DNA of 64,000 nucleotides from Bog-756 sp963830165 (lineage in GTDB: Bacteria; Actinomycetota; Acidimicrobiia; Acidimicrobiales; RAAP-2): NCBI GenBank assembly GCA_963830165.1, contig CAWHKZ010000008.1, positions 1-64,000 of the forward strand, given 5' to 3'. Position numbers and translations under genes: made by a program. Numbering within the stretch: the stretch's first letter is position 1; every line of letters begins with the position of its first letter. The notes beneath the pieces were generated by a model, which made no database searches, was not told where the DNA came from, and was given only the letters and a program-made list of their open reading frames with translations. Shown piece by piece: positions 57,216 to 64,000 of this stretch.

Positions 57216-57872
57216 TCAGCTGTGGGCCGGCTCGTAGTACGGATTGGTGCCGTCGGCGTGGTCGGTCACGTCGACCACATTGGCGATCTCGGGGATCGCC
57301 TCGCGGAGGATGACCTCGATACCCTGCGACAGGGTGGCCTTGGCCATGCCGCAGCCCTGGCAGCCCCCGCTCAGGCGCAGGTAGACCGAGGAGTCCTCGA
57401 CGGCCACCAGGTCGGCCCGCCCGCCGTGGGCGGCGATGCTGGGGTTGACCTGCTGCTCGAGGACCGAGACCACCCGCTGGGCGAAGGGATCGGAAAGGTC
57501 GATCTCGGGAATCGACGCCAGGCCGGCCAACGTCGGGGCCGGCGGCGTGTTGGGGTTGACGATGACCAGCCCGCCCTCGCCCGAGGCGTCGGTCACGAAG
57601 TCGAGGCTGGCGCCCTGGAGGCGCTCCGCCGAGGTGGAGGGGATCACGACCGGGAGTTCCGCGTCGGGCTGCACGACGTCGCCGCCCGATGCGTCGGCCA
57701 GGGCCTGGAAGTACATGTCGTAGGTGTAGGCGCCGTTGGCCTCGCCACTGACCTCGAGCCACAGCGCGAGCGTGTCGGACTCCGCCTCGTTGGCCAGCAC
57801 CTCGAGCACGGTGGCCCGGGCGTCGGGGGTGATCGTCAGTACCGGCGCGATGTCCTCACGGTCTTCACTCAT
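57216..57872 (-). CDS. nfuA: NfuA-like iron-sulfur carrier
   Basis: Fe-S cluster delivery protein of 218 residues. N-terminal degenerate A-type (IscA-like) domain lacking its cysteines, then a NifU-type domain (about residues 130-200) with the cluster-binding CxxC in SGGCQGCGMAKATL. ATG 57872 is seven bases after TATGAT; ATG 57881 overlaps that hexamer and is unlikely. Confidence 0.92.
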   Translation of the reverse strand: MSEDREDIAPVLTITPDARATVLEVLANEAESDTLALWLEVSGEANGAYTYDMYFQALADASGGDVVQPDAELPVVIPSTSAERLQGASLDFVTDASGEGGLVIVNPNTPPAPTLAGLASIPEIDLSDPFAQRVVSVLEQQVNPSIAAHGGRADLVAVEDSSVYLRLSGGCQGCGMAKATLSQGIEVILREAIPEIANVVDVTDHADGTNPYYEPAHS

Positions 57873-57885
57873 GCCTGTCATCATA
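57870..57885 (-). promoter_or_regulatory. Leaderless promoter of nfuA, TATGAT-7-ATG
   Basis: TATGAT (57885-57880) followed by GACAGGC and ATG 57872. The divergent gene starts only 18 bases away at 57891, so the two promoters must interleave. Confidence 0.65.
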
Positions 57886-57890
57886 AGGGC

Positions 57891-58640
57891 GTGCCCCCCT
57901 CCCACAAGCACGTACCCGACGACACCCACGAATGGGTGAGCTTCGACGATCCGGACGAGGAGCGGACCTGGCTCTTCGACGTCACGTTCCTGGCCAGCTC
58001 GTGGACCTGCATCTTCGGCAACGGCTGCCAGGGCGTGCTGACGGGCCCGGCGCCCGAACTCGTCCAGGGCTGCTGCTCCTACGGGGCGCACTTCACCGGT
58101 CAGGAGGACGCCGACAGGGTCGAGGCGGTGGCGAAGACGCTCGGCCCGGAGGTATGGCAGTTCCACGCCAAGGGTCGCAAGGGTGTGGTCAAGAAGCTGG
58201 CCGACGGCGACCTCGGCACCCGCCTCGTGGACGGTGCCTGCATCTTCCTCAACCGACCGGGATTCGCCGCCGGTCCCGGATGCGCGCTGCACGTCGAGGC
58301 GAACCGGCGCGGAGTGAGCCACGTCGACCTGAAGCCGGAGGTGTGCTGGCAGCTCCCGCTGCGGCGCGAGGACGAGACGTCGCCGGACGGGCGGGTGACC
58401 TCGGTCGTCCGCCAGTGGGACCGTCGCCACTGGGGTGAGGGTGGCGAGGAGTTCCACTGGTGGTGCACGGAGGACCCGGCCGCCTTCGTCGGCCACGAAC
58501 CGGTGTACCGATCCATGCGGACCGAGCTCGAAACCATGGCCGGCCGCAAGGTCGTCAAGCGGCTGACCGCGTACCTCGACGAGCGGACGGCGCCCGGGGC
58601 GACGGTCACCCTGCTCCCCCACCCGACGGTCCGTCGCTGA
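57891..58640 (+). CDS. Cysteine-rich protein of unknown function, YkgJ/DUF3109-like
   Basis: A soluble 249-residue protein with about nine cysteines in clusters: TCIFGNGCQG, VQGCCSYG, GACIFLN, GPGCALH and EVCWQLPL. The spacing resembles YkgJ/DUF3109 metal- or Fe-S-binding proteins, where a CC pair and a late CxxxP motif recur. The lack of a signal peptide suggests a cytosolic place. It is divergent from nfuA with 18 bases between starts, which hints at a link to Fe-S metabolism. GTG 57891 is preceded by CATCAT six bases upstream, a weak -10. Confidence 0.72.
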   Translation: MPPSHKHVPDDTHEWVSFDDPDEERTWLFDVTFLASSWTCIFGNGCQGVLTGPAPELVQGCCSYGAHFTGQEDADRVEAVAKTLGPEVWQFHAKGRKGVVKKLADGDLGTRLVDGACIFLNRPGFAAGPGCALHVEANRRGVSHVDLKPEVCWQLPLRREDETSPDGRVTSVVRQWDRRHWGEGGEEFHWWCTEDPAAFVGHEPVYRSMRTELETMAGRKVVKRLTAYLDERTAPGATVTLLPHPTVRR

Positions 58641-58746
58641 ACTGACCGCCCCTGAACTGACCGTCGCGGCCCGTGGGACCCGAGGGTGCCACTTCCAGGT
58701 TCACTACCAGGATCAGGTCGCGGTTGCCCCGCAGGTGGGGCGGGGG

Positions 58747-58956
58747 CTACTCGGCCAACGGGTCGTACTCGTCGCCGTTGGCGACACGCGGGGTGGTGCC
58801 CAGGATCTCGTCGTAGTCGTCCTCGGTGGCCAGGCACCAGGAGGCGTGCTTGTCCTCGGGCTCCGCTCCGCATTCGGGGCAACTCCGGTTGGCCGTGGCG
58901 ACCGACCGCTTCAAACTGCGCGCTTCTTCGAAGCGGCGATGGCGTCCCTTCTTCAC
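58747..58956 (-). CDS. Small zinc-ribbon-like protein
   Basis: A 69-residue protein with a basic N terminus (KKGRHRRFEEARSLKR) and CPECG followed by WC, a possible half zinc ribbon, then an acidic C terminus. GTG 58956 has AAGGAG eight bases upstream, and TACACT (59042-59037) may be its -10 with a leader of about 75 bases. Function unknown. Confidence 0.62.
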   Translation of the reverse strand: MKKGRHRRFEEARSLKRSVATANRSCPECGAEPEDKHASWCLATEDDYDEILGTTPRVANGDEYDPLAE

Positions 58957-59092
58957 GAGACCAACTCCTTGCCCCACCAGGGGTGGACTCCCCCGCGCAC
59001 AGCGCGCCCGGGTCACCACCTGAGAACGATGCCCTCAGTGTAGTGCGGTGACCACCCCGTCGTGGCACCATCAGGCACCTGAGCGGGGCCGC

Positions 59093-59107
59093 TACAGTCG
59101 CATCGTG
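59093..59107 (+). promoter_or_regulatory. Leaderless promoter, TACAGT-6-GTG
   Basis: TACAGT (59093-59098), six bases, then GTG 59105. No Shine-Dalgarno precedes the start. Confidence 0.55.
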
Positions 59108-59341
59108 GCCGACGAATTCGATCCCCAGGACATGGTGGTGCGATTCCGGGCCCGGGCCGAAGCGGTCCGGAACCGGGGCCTGCCCCCCATCGAGGGGCCG
59201 GACCGCCAGCGCTTCATCGAGCAGGCCCGGACCGACTTCATGGACTACGCCATGCTGGGCGACGCCGAGGCCTCGATCGAGGACGGGGTACTCGTCTTCC
59301 GGATCGACCTCCGGCCCACCGACTCCCCGCCCTCCGCCTGA
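59105..59341 (+). CDS. Small protein of unknown function
   Basis: A 78-residue acidic protein, VADEFDPQDMVVRFRARA..., with a predicted helical N-terminal half and a short strand-like end (GVLVFRIDLRP). No family recognised. The start is fixed by the leaderless promoter; a longer reading from 59048 would cross it. Confidence 0.6.
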   Translation: MADEFDPQDMVVRFRARAEAVRNRGLPPIEGPDRQRFIEQARTDFMDYAMLGDAEASIEDGVLVFRIDLRPTDSPPSA

Positions 59342-59389
59342 CCGGCTCCCGGGCGGACCCGCCGCCGGGGCCGCCCCGACCGGCGGTGG

Positions 59390-59968
59390 TCATCCGCCGT
59401 AGCTCATACGGGTGTCACCCATGGACAGCACGGCGTCGTCCACGTCGGTTCCGCCCAGCCGGTCGCTGGCGCCCACCTCCACCACCTCGCCGACCACGAG
59501 GACGTGGCTGGCCCCCGTCGGCCCGTCCCAGTCGGTCACCGACCGGACCGAGCAGGCCAGCCAGGCGACCGCCGCCGACAGGCACGGCAGCCCCCCGGCA
59601 ACCTCGACGACCGGCTCACCCTGGAGGCGGACCGCCGCCCCGCGCTCGTCGGTCTCGACGTCGCGCACGGGCTTCACGAACCGGCGCACCAGTGACCGGT
59701 CCGAACGGGCCAGCAGCGACACGCTGAACGCACCGCCGCGCTCGATCAGGTCGCGGGTGACCGAATCCGACTCGACCGCGGCGGCCACCAGCTTGGGCGA
59801 GGTCGCCACCTGCATGACCCAATTGCACGTCATCAGGTTGCGCCGGTCGCCCGCCCGGCTGCCGACCACGAAGAGCCCGGTGGGCATCGCCCACAGGACC
59901 CGCCGACGCAGCCGGTCGGCGGCGTCCTCCGCGTCCGGAGTGGCAGGTGTGCCGGCCCCGTCGCTCAT
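59390..59968 (-). CDS. Flavin reductase-like FMN-binding protein
   Basis: A 192-residue member of the flavin reductase domain family (VLWAMPTGLFVVGSRAGDRRNLMTCNWVMQVATSPKLVAAAV, FSVSLLARSD). Such proteins bind FMN and often reduce it with NAD(P)H for a partner oxygenase; no partner is evident. ATG 59968 overlaps the stop of the preceding lipoprotein gene as ATGA. Confidence 0.87.
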   Translation of the reverse strand: MSDGAGTPATPDAEDAADRLRRRVLWAMPTGLFVVGSRAGDRRNLMTCNWVMQVATSPKLVAAAVESDSVTRDLIERGGAFSVSLLARSDRSLVRRFVKPVRDVETDERGAAVRLQGEPVVEVAGGLPCLSAAVAWLACSVRSVTDWDGPTGASHVLVVGEVVEVGASDRLGGTDVDDAVLSMGDTRMSYGG

Positions 59969-60507
59969 ATGTTCCCGGCGAAGGGGTCCCCGTCGTCCGG
60001 CGGTGCGGTGGTCTGGGTGGTGGGCGTCTGGCCGGTGAGCGTCTCGATGCGTTGGACGGCGATCGCGAAGAGGCCCGGGAGACGGGCCCGCTCGGCCGCC
60101 GAACGGGCCAGCAGTTTGGCATTGCCCCCGGCGCCGTTGTAGCAGTCGTCGCCGGCATCGGTGGCGACGACGTAGGCGTTGTTGAGATCGTCGGTGAGCT
60201 GCTGGTCGGGGGACGGCAGATTGCCCACCCCGGTCTGGGCGTCGTTGCTCAGGAGGTCGCAGACCTCGCGGATGGCCGACGGCTGGTTGTGCTGGTGGAA
60301 CGCCAGGTCGACGTTCCTGACGTCGACCTCGACGTTGCCGATCGAGGACCCGCCACTCTCGTCCTGGACCCAGGATGAGACCTGCTGGGCGGTCGTGCCG
60401 CCCTGGGCGCAGCCGGCGAGGACCGACCCGCCGAGGGCCAGCGCGGCCGCCACCAGGACCAGGTGGGCCCGGCTGCGACCGGACGCCCGGCGTGCACCGC
60501 GGGCCAT
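59965..60507 (-). CDS. Putative lipoprotein
   Basis: A 180-residue protein with an Arg-rich n-region, hydrophobic core VLVAAALALGGSV and lipobox LAGC (Cys about residue 33), so probably lipid-anchored outside the cell. The mature part has three further Cys and a Thr/Pro-rich end. I recognise no family. ATG 60507 overlaps the DUF3151 stop (ATGA). Confidence 0.72.
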   Translation of the reverse strand: MARGARRASGRSRAHLVLVAAALALGGSVLAGCAQGGTTAQQVSSWVQDESGGSSIGNVEVDVRNVDLAFHQHNQPSAIREVCDLLSNDAQTGVGNLPSPDQQLTDDLNNAYVVATDAGDDCYNGAGGNAKLLARSAAERARLPGLFAIAVQRIETLTGQTPTTQTTAPPDDGDPFAGNI

Positions 60508-60977
60508 CAGGCGGGGTAGCCGGTCCACTCCGGATGCCACGCCGGGTCCAGCTGGCGGAGGAACTGCGCGCAGCGCTCCTCCTCGACGTGCTCGCCGATG
60601 GCGCCGGCCGCCGACCGCAGGCCGTCGAGGCAGCGGAGGAAGCCGCGGTTCTCCTCGTGCGACCAGCGCACGAGGCCGGAGCCCTTCCACCCACTGCCCC
60701 GCAGGGCGTCGAGGCCCCGGTGGTAGCCGACGCGGAAGCAGGCGTAGGCCTCCACGTCGTCGCGGGCCAGCGAGCCGAGCGCCGCCCAGGCCTCGAGTGA
60801 ACGGGGATCGGCCCGGACCACGTCGGACACGGCATGACGCCGGCGCTCCCCCGGCTGGGCCAGGGCCTGGGCCAGAGCGGTGCGCAGGCCCTCCGGCTCG
60901 CGGGCCAGCACGGTCTCGGGCAGGCCGGTGGTCAACCGGACGGCCGACGTGTCGGTGGGGGTACCGGGGGCGGTCAT
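60507..60977 (-). CDS. DUF3151 protein
   Basis: A 156-residue actinobacterial conserved protein of unknown function. The family block is WAALGSLARDDVEAYACFRVGYHRGLDALR, then GWKGSGLVRWSHEENRGFLRCLDGL. ATG 60977 is seven bases after TACACT. It heads a three-gene unit with the lipoprotein and flavin-reductase-like gene. Confidence 0.85.
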   Translation of the reverse strand: MTAPGTPTDTSAVRLTTGLPETVLAREPEGLRTALAQALAQPGERRRHAVSDVVRADPRSLEAWAALGSLARDDVEAYACFRVGYHRGLDALRGSGWKGSGLVRWSHEENRGFLRCLDGLRSAAGAIGEHVEEERCAQFLRQLDPAWHPEWTGYPA

Positions 60978-60990
60978 GGCGGCCAGTGTA
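60975..60990 (-). promoter_or_regulatory. Leaderless promoter, TACACT-7-ATG
   Basis: TACACT (60990-60985), GGCCGCC, then ATG 60977 of the DUF3151 gene. Confidence 0.6.
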
Positions 60991-61042
60991 CGGCTCGACC
61001 GAGGGCCGGCTCCCGCGGCGACCCGCGGCACCCGGCCGGTAC

Positions 61043-62326
61043 TCAGGCGAAGCGGACGAGGTGGTGGTCCCTCTTGCCGCGGCGCAGGACCACGTACCGG
61101 CCGGCCACCAGGTCGCGGCCCGTGAGCCGCCGCGTGACGTCGTCGGCCCGCACGTTGTTCACGTACGCACCGCCCTGGCCCACCGCGGTCCGGGCCTGGC
61201 TCTTCGAGCCCACCAGGCCGGTGTCGGCCAGGAGGTCGACCAGCAGCACGCCCTCACCGTCGAGCCGGCCGGACGGCAGGTCGGTCGAGGGCACGTCGGC
61301 GAAGACGTCGAGCAGCGTCCGCTCGTCGAGTCCGGACACGTCGCCCCCGAAGAGGGCGGCCGCGGCCTGCTCGGCCCGGTCGGTCTCGTCGGCTCCGTGG
61401 ACCAGCGTGCACACCTGGCGGGCCAGGACGCGATGGGCCTCGCGCTTCTCGGGGTGCTCGGCGGTGGCCCGGTCGAGGTCGAGGATCTCCTCGTGCGGCA
61501 GGAAGGTGAAGTAGCGCAGGTAGGTGCCCACCATGGCGTCCTCGCTGCGCAGGAAGAACTGGTACAGCTGGTACGGCGAGGTGCGTGCCGGGTCGAGCCA
61601 CACCGCCCCCGATTCGGTCTTGCCGAATTTCGTGCCGTCGGCCTTGAGCACCAGCGGCGTGGTCATGCCGAAGGACTCGGCGTGGCGCACCTTGCGGATG
61701 AGCTCGATGCCCATGGTGATGTTTCCCCACTGATCGCTCCCGCCGACCTGCAGCGTGCATCCGTGGTCGTCGAACAGCCGCAGGAAGTCGTAGGCCTGCA
61801 GGAGCATGTAGCTGAACTCCGTGTAGGAGATGCCCTGGTCGGCCCGCGACAGGCGGCTCCTGACGGAGTCCTTGGCCACCATCTGGTTGACGGTGAAGTG
61901 CTTGCCCACATCGCGCAGGAACGCGAACAGGCTCATCGAGGCCAGCCAATCGGCGTTGTTGACCATCAGCGCCCGTCCGCCGCCGTCCGGGCCGACGTCG
62001 ATGAAGCGGGCCAGCTGGGCGCGTATGCCGGCCAGGTTGACCTCGAGCTGTTCCTCGGTCAGCAGGGAGCGCTCCTCGGACTTGCCGCCCGGGTCGCCGA
62101 TGAACCCGGTCCCGCCGCCGGCCACCGCGATCGGTCGGTGGCCCGCCTCCTGGAAGCGCTTGAGGTTGCACACCTGCAGCAGGTGACCGACGTGGAGGCT
62201 GTCGGCCGTGGGGTCGAAGCCGGTGTACAGGGTCACGGGCACGGCGTCGAGCCGTGCGCCGAGTTCGGGGTCGGTCATCTGGTGGATCAACCCCCGGAAG
62301 CGGAGGTCCTCGACGAAGTCGGCCAT
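61043..62326 (-). CDS. tyrS: Tyrosyl-tRNA synthetase
   Basis: Class I synthetase of 427 residues. The HIGH-type motif is PTADSLHVGHL, the KMSKS-type loop is KFGKTES, tyrosine-binding residues lie in YTGFDPTADS and QVGGSDQWGN, and a C-terminal S4-like RNA-binding domain follows. ATG 62326 begins the family-like DFVEDLRFRGL. TAGCGT at 62366-62361 is the likely -10, giving a leader of about 28 bases with a weak GGCAGG. Confidence 0.96.
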   Translation of the reverse strand: MADFVEDLRFRGLIHQMTDPELGARLDAVPVTLYTGFDPTADSLHVGHLLQVCNLKRFQEAGHRPIAVAGGGTGFIGDPGGKSEERSLLTEEQLEVNLAGIRAQLARFIDVGPDGGGRALMVNNADWLASMSLFAFLRDVGKHFTVNQMVAKDSVRSRLSRADQGISYTEFSYMLLQAYDFLRLFDDHGCTLQVGGSDQWGNITMGIELIRKVRHAESFGMTTPLVLKADGTKFGKTESGAVWLDPARTSPYQLYQFFLRSEDAMVGTYLRYFTFLPHEEILDLDRATAEHPEKREAHRVLARQVCTLVHGADETDRAEQAAAALFGGDVSGLDERTLLDVFADVPSTDLPSGRLDGEGVLLVDLLADTGLVGSKSQARTAVGQGGAYVNNVRADDVTRRLTGRDLVAGRYVVLRRGKRDHHLVRFA

Positions 62327-62360
62327 GCCACAGCCTGCCATGCCGGCGACCGGGGACCGG

Positions 62361-62370
62361 ACGCTACGAT
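62361..62370. promoter_or_regulatory. Overlapping divergent -10 elements
   Basis: ACGCTACGAT contains TACGAT on the plus strand (62365-62370, for the carotenoid-oxygenase-like gene) and TAGCGT on the minus strand (62366-62361, for tyrS). The two hexamers share two bases, so the two polymerase sites would exclude each other. Confidence 0.5.
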
Positions 62371-62417
62371 CGCCCTGTCGACCCGACCGCCGGGGGCCCG
62401 ACCGGAGGACGAGGACC

Positions 62418-63764
62418 ATGGTCAACCCGTATCTCGAAGGCAACTTCGCCCCGGTCCTCGAGGAGCGCACCGACGATCACGAACTCGAGGTGACGGGCGT
62501 GGTCCCGCCCGACCTCGAAGGCGTGCTGCTGCGCAACGGACCCAACCCGCTGTCGGTCCCCGACGACCCGGCCGACTACCACTGGTTCTCCGGCGACGGG
62601 ATGCTGCACGGCATCTGGCTCCGCGGTGCGAAGGCCACCGGCTACCGGAACCGGTGGGTGCGCACGCGGTCGCTGGCCTCGAAGGTGGCGACCGTGCCGC
62701 CCCGGGGACCGAGCGAGCCCATCGACGGACCGGCCAACACCCACGTGATCCGCCACGCCGCGACGACGCTCGCGCTGGTGGAGTCGGGCTTCCCCCACGC
62801 CATCTCCCCCGACCTCGACCGGGCCCGGATCCACGACTTCGACGGCACCCTGGCGTCGCCGATGACCGCGCACCCCAAGATCGACCCGGTCACCGGCGAG
62901 CTCGTGTTCTTCGGAGTCGACCTGTTCGGACCGCCGTTCCTCCGCTACCACGTGGTCGACGCCACCGGACAGCTGACGACCACCGAGGAGATCGACATCC
63001 CCCGGGCCACGATGATCCACGACTTCGGGGTGACCGCCACCCGCGCCGTCTTCCTCGACCAGCCCGTCGTCTTCGACCTGTCGCTGGCCGCACAGGGGCG
63101 GCCCCTGCCCTTCCGCTGGTCGCCCGATGCCGGCTCCCGGGTCGGCGTCCTGGCCCGCAACGCCACGGGCGACGACATCCGCTGGATCTCGACCGATCCG
63201 AGCTACGTCTTCCACGTCCTCAACGCCTTCGACGACGGTGACCGCACCGTGCTCGACGTCGTGCGGTACGACTCGGTGTTCGACACCGCCCCCGGCGAGG
63301 TCATCACCCGGTCCGTCCCGACGCTCCACCGGTGGACCGTCGACCCGGCGGCCAACCGCGTCCACGAGGAGGTGCTCGACGACACCCCGGTCGAGCTCCC
63401 CCGCGTCGACCCCGCCGTGGCCGGGTCCCGCCAGCGGTACGGCTACTGCGTCCGCGTGGGTACCGACCCCGACCAGCCGTCCTTCGAGGGGCTCGTGAAG
63501 TACGACTTCGCCCGCGACGAGTCCGTCCGCTACGACCCGGGCGAGGGCCGGGCCCCCGGCGAGCCGATCTTCGTCCGGGCCGCCGACGGTGCGGGCGAGG
63601 ACGAGGGCTGGGTCCTGAGCGTCGTCTACGACGCCGCCCGCGATGCCTCCGACCTGGTCATTCTCGACGCCACCTCGTTCGCCGGGCCCCCGGTGGCCAC
63701 CGTGCACCTCCCCGCCCGGGTGCCCTTCGGGTTCCACGGCTCCTGGATCCCGTCGGACTCCTGA
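62418..63764 (+). CDS. Carotenoid oxygenase family (RPE65-like) dioxygenase
   Basis: Non-haem iron(II) enzyme of 448 residues, family that cleaves carotenoids, apocarotenoids or stilbenes. The four iron-binding His are visible in TAHPKIDP, MIHDFGVT, YVFHVLNAF and, at the C terminus, FGFHGSW. LEGVLLRNGPNPL and HWFSGDGMLHGI are also typical. No signal peptide. GGAGG precedes ATG 62418 by nine bases. No carotenoid synthesis genes are seen nearby. Confidence 0.9.
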   Translation: MVNPYLEGNFAPVLEERTDDHELEVTGVVPPDLEGVLLRNGPNPLSVPDDPADYHWFSGDGMLHGIWLRGAKATGYRNRWVRTRSLASKVATVPPRGPSEPIDGPANTHVIRHAATTLALVESGFPHAISPDLDRARIHDFDGTLASPMTAHPKIDPVTGELVFFGVDLFGPPFLRYHVVDATGQLTTTEEIDIPRATMIHDFGVTATRAVFLDQPVVFDLSLAAQGRPLPFRWSPDAGSRVGVLARNATGDDIRWISTDPSYVFHVLNAFDDGDRTVLDVVRYDSVFDTAPGEVITRSVPTLHRWTVDPAANRVHEEVLDDTPVELPRVDPAVAGSRQRYGYCVRVGTDPDQPSFEGLVKYDFARDESVRYDPGEGRAPGEPIFVRAADGAGEDEGWVLSVVYDAARDASDLVILDATSFAGPPVATVHLPARVPFGFHGSWIPSDS

Positions 63765-63872
63765 CCCCGGGGCATGACACCAGGTCGGGGCCCGTCCATG
63801 CGACACTGACGGGAACAGAGGGCCGCCAATGCGGAGTGGCGATGCGCCCGCACCACACCTCATCACACCATC

Positions 63873-64000
63873 GTGACCCCAGACGACCCCACACCACCCC
63901 GATCGTCCCGGCCGTCGGGACGGCCCGCACCCCAGCCCACCGGCCGCCCGCGGGCCGCCACACCGGTCTCGGGGTCCGGCGGCTACGACCCCCGCTTCGC
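63873..64000 (+). CDS. Possible N terminus of a Pro/Arg-rich protein, cut by window end
   Basis: An open frame from GTG 63873 (VTPDDPTPPRSSRPSGRPAP...) runs off the right edge after about 43 codons. The composition resembles the disordered N termini of actinobacterial wall or division proteins, but no domain is present to name it. No clear Shine-Dalgarno. The stretch 63765-63872 holds nothing else recognisable. Confidence 0.25.
   Translation, partial: MTPDDPTPPRSSRPSGRPAPQPTGRPRAATPVSGSGGYDPRF

Overview
The window is a GC-rich, gene-dense bacterial chromosome segment made almost entirely of housekeeping genes. The 5' end of a 16S rRNA gene lies at the left edge on the minus strand and has an actinobacterial sequence. 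Gene content and order (mihF-gmk-rpoZ-coaBC-metK-priA, pyrR-pyrB-pyrC-carA-carB-pyrD-pyrF, aroC-aroK-aroB-aroQ-efp-nusB, a DUF3151 protein, class 1B PyrD, degenerate PriA) point to Actinomycetota. Assignment to Acidimicrobiia is a plausible inference but is not proven from this window. No CRISPR array, prophage, IS element, tRNA gene or secondary-metabolite cluster was seen.

Layout, left to right. 1-546: 16S rRNA 5' end with leader and promoter. 745-3316: a secreted-repeat lipoprotein and DipZ. 3459-11944: one arginine operon, argC-J-B-D-F-R-G-H, with almost every junction an overlapping start/stop and two ARG boxes on the argC promoter. 12121-14210: plus-strand FAD oxidoreductase and HAD phosphatase. 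14248-20252: infC-rpmI-rplT-spoU-pheS-pheT. 20463-22933: plus-strand DUF1844-like protein and an MFS carrier. 22435-32715: metK-priA-def-fmt-rpe-ribD-ribBA-ribH-hisG and a cold-shock-domain protein. 32878-35529: mihF-gmk-rpoZ-coaBC. 35623-38747: plus-strand 5-oxoprolinase genes (pxpA, fused pxpBC) and an unknown gene, sitting inside the usual pyrF-mihF junction. 38769-47976: pyrR-B-C-carA-carB-pyrD-pyrF with a PyrR-binding leader. 48208-49851: a drug-efflux type MFS carrier. 49924-56358: a prepilin-peptidase-like protein, then aroC-K-B-Q, an M24 peptidase, efp and nusB. 56411-64000: mixed small genes, nfuA, tyrS and a carotenoid-oxygenase-family gene.

The genes cover arginine synthesis, de novo pyrimidine synthesis (carAB also supplies carbamoyl phosphate to ArgF), the shikimate pathway, riboflavin and CoA/SAM cofactors, and translation (initiation, elongation, tRNA charging, formylation and deformylation).

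Three signals stand out. First, at least twelve genes start with a TANNNT -10 hexamer 6-7 bases before ATG/GTG and no usable Shine-Dalgarno, so leaderless mRNAs appear common at operon heads. Second, five genes (the left lipoprotein, dipZ, argH, pyrC, carB) are split by small frameshifts. Three of these fit an extra C in the context GCCGCG, which most likely reflects sequence error but deserves checking. Third, several genes seem to start at non-standard codons: infC at ATA, and gmk, ribD and spoU at CTG within a CTGA overlap. I did not find a convincing new multi-gene system; the region reads as core genome.
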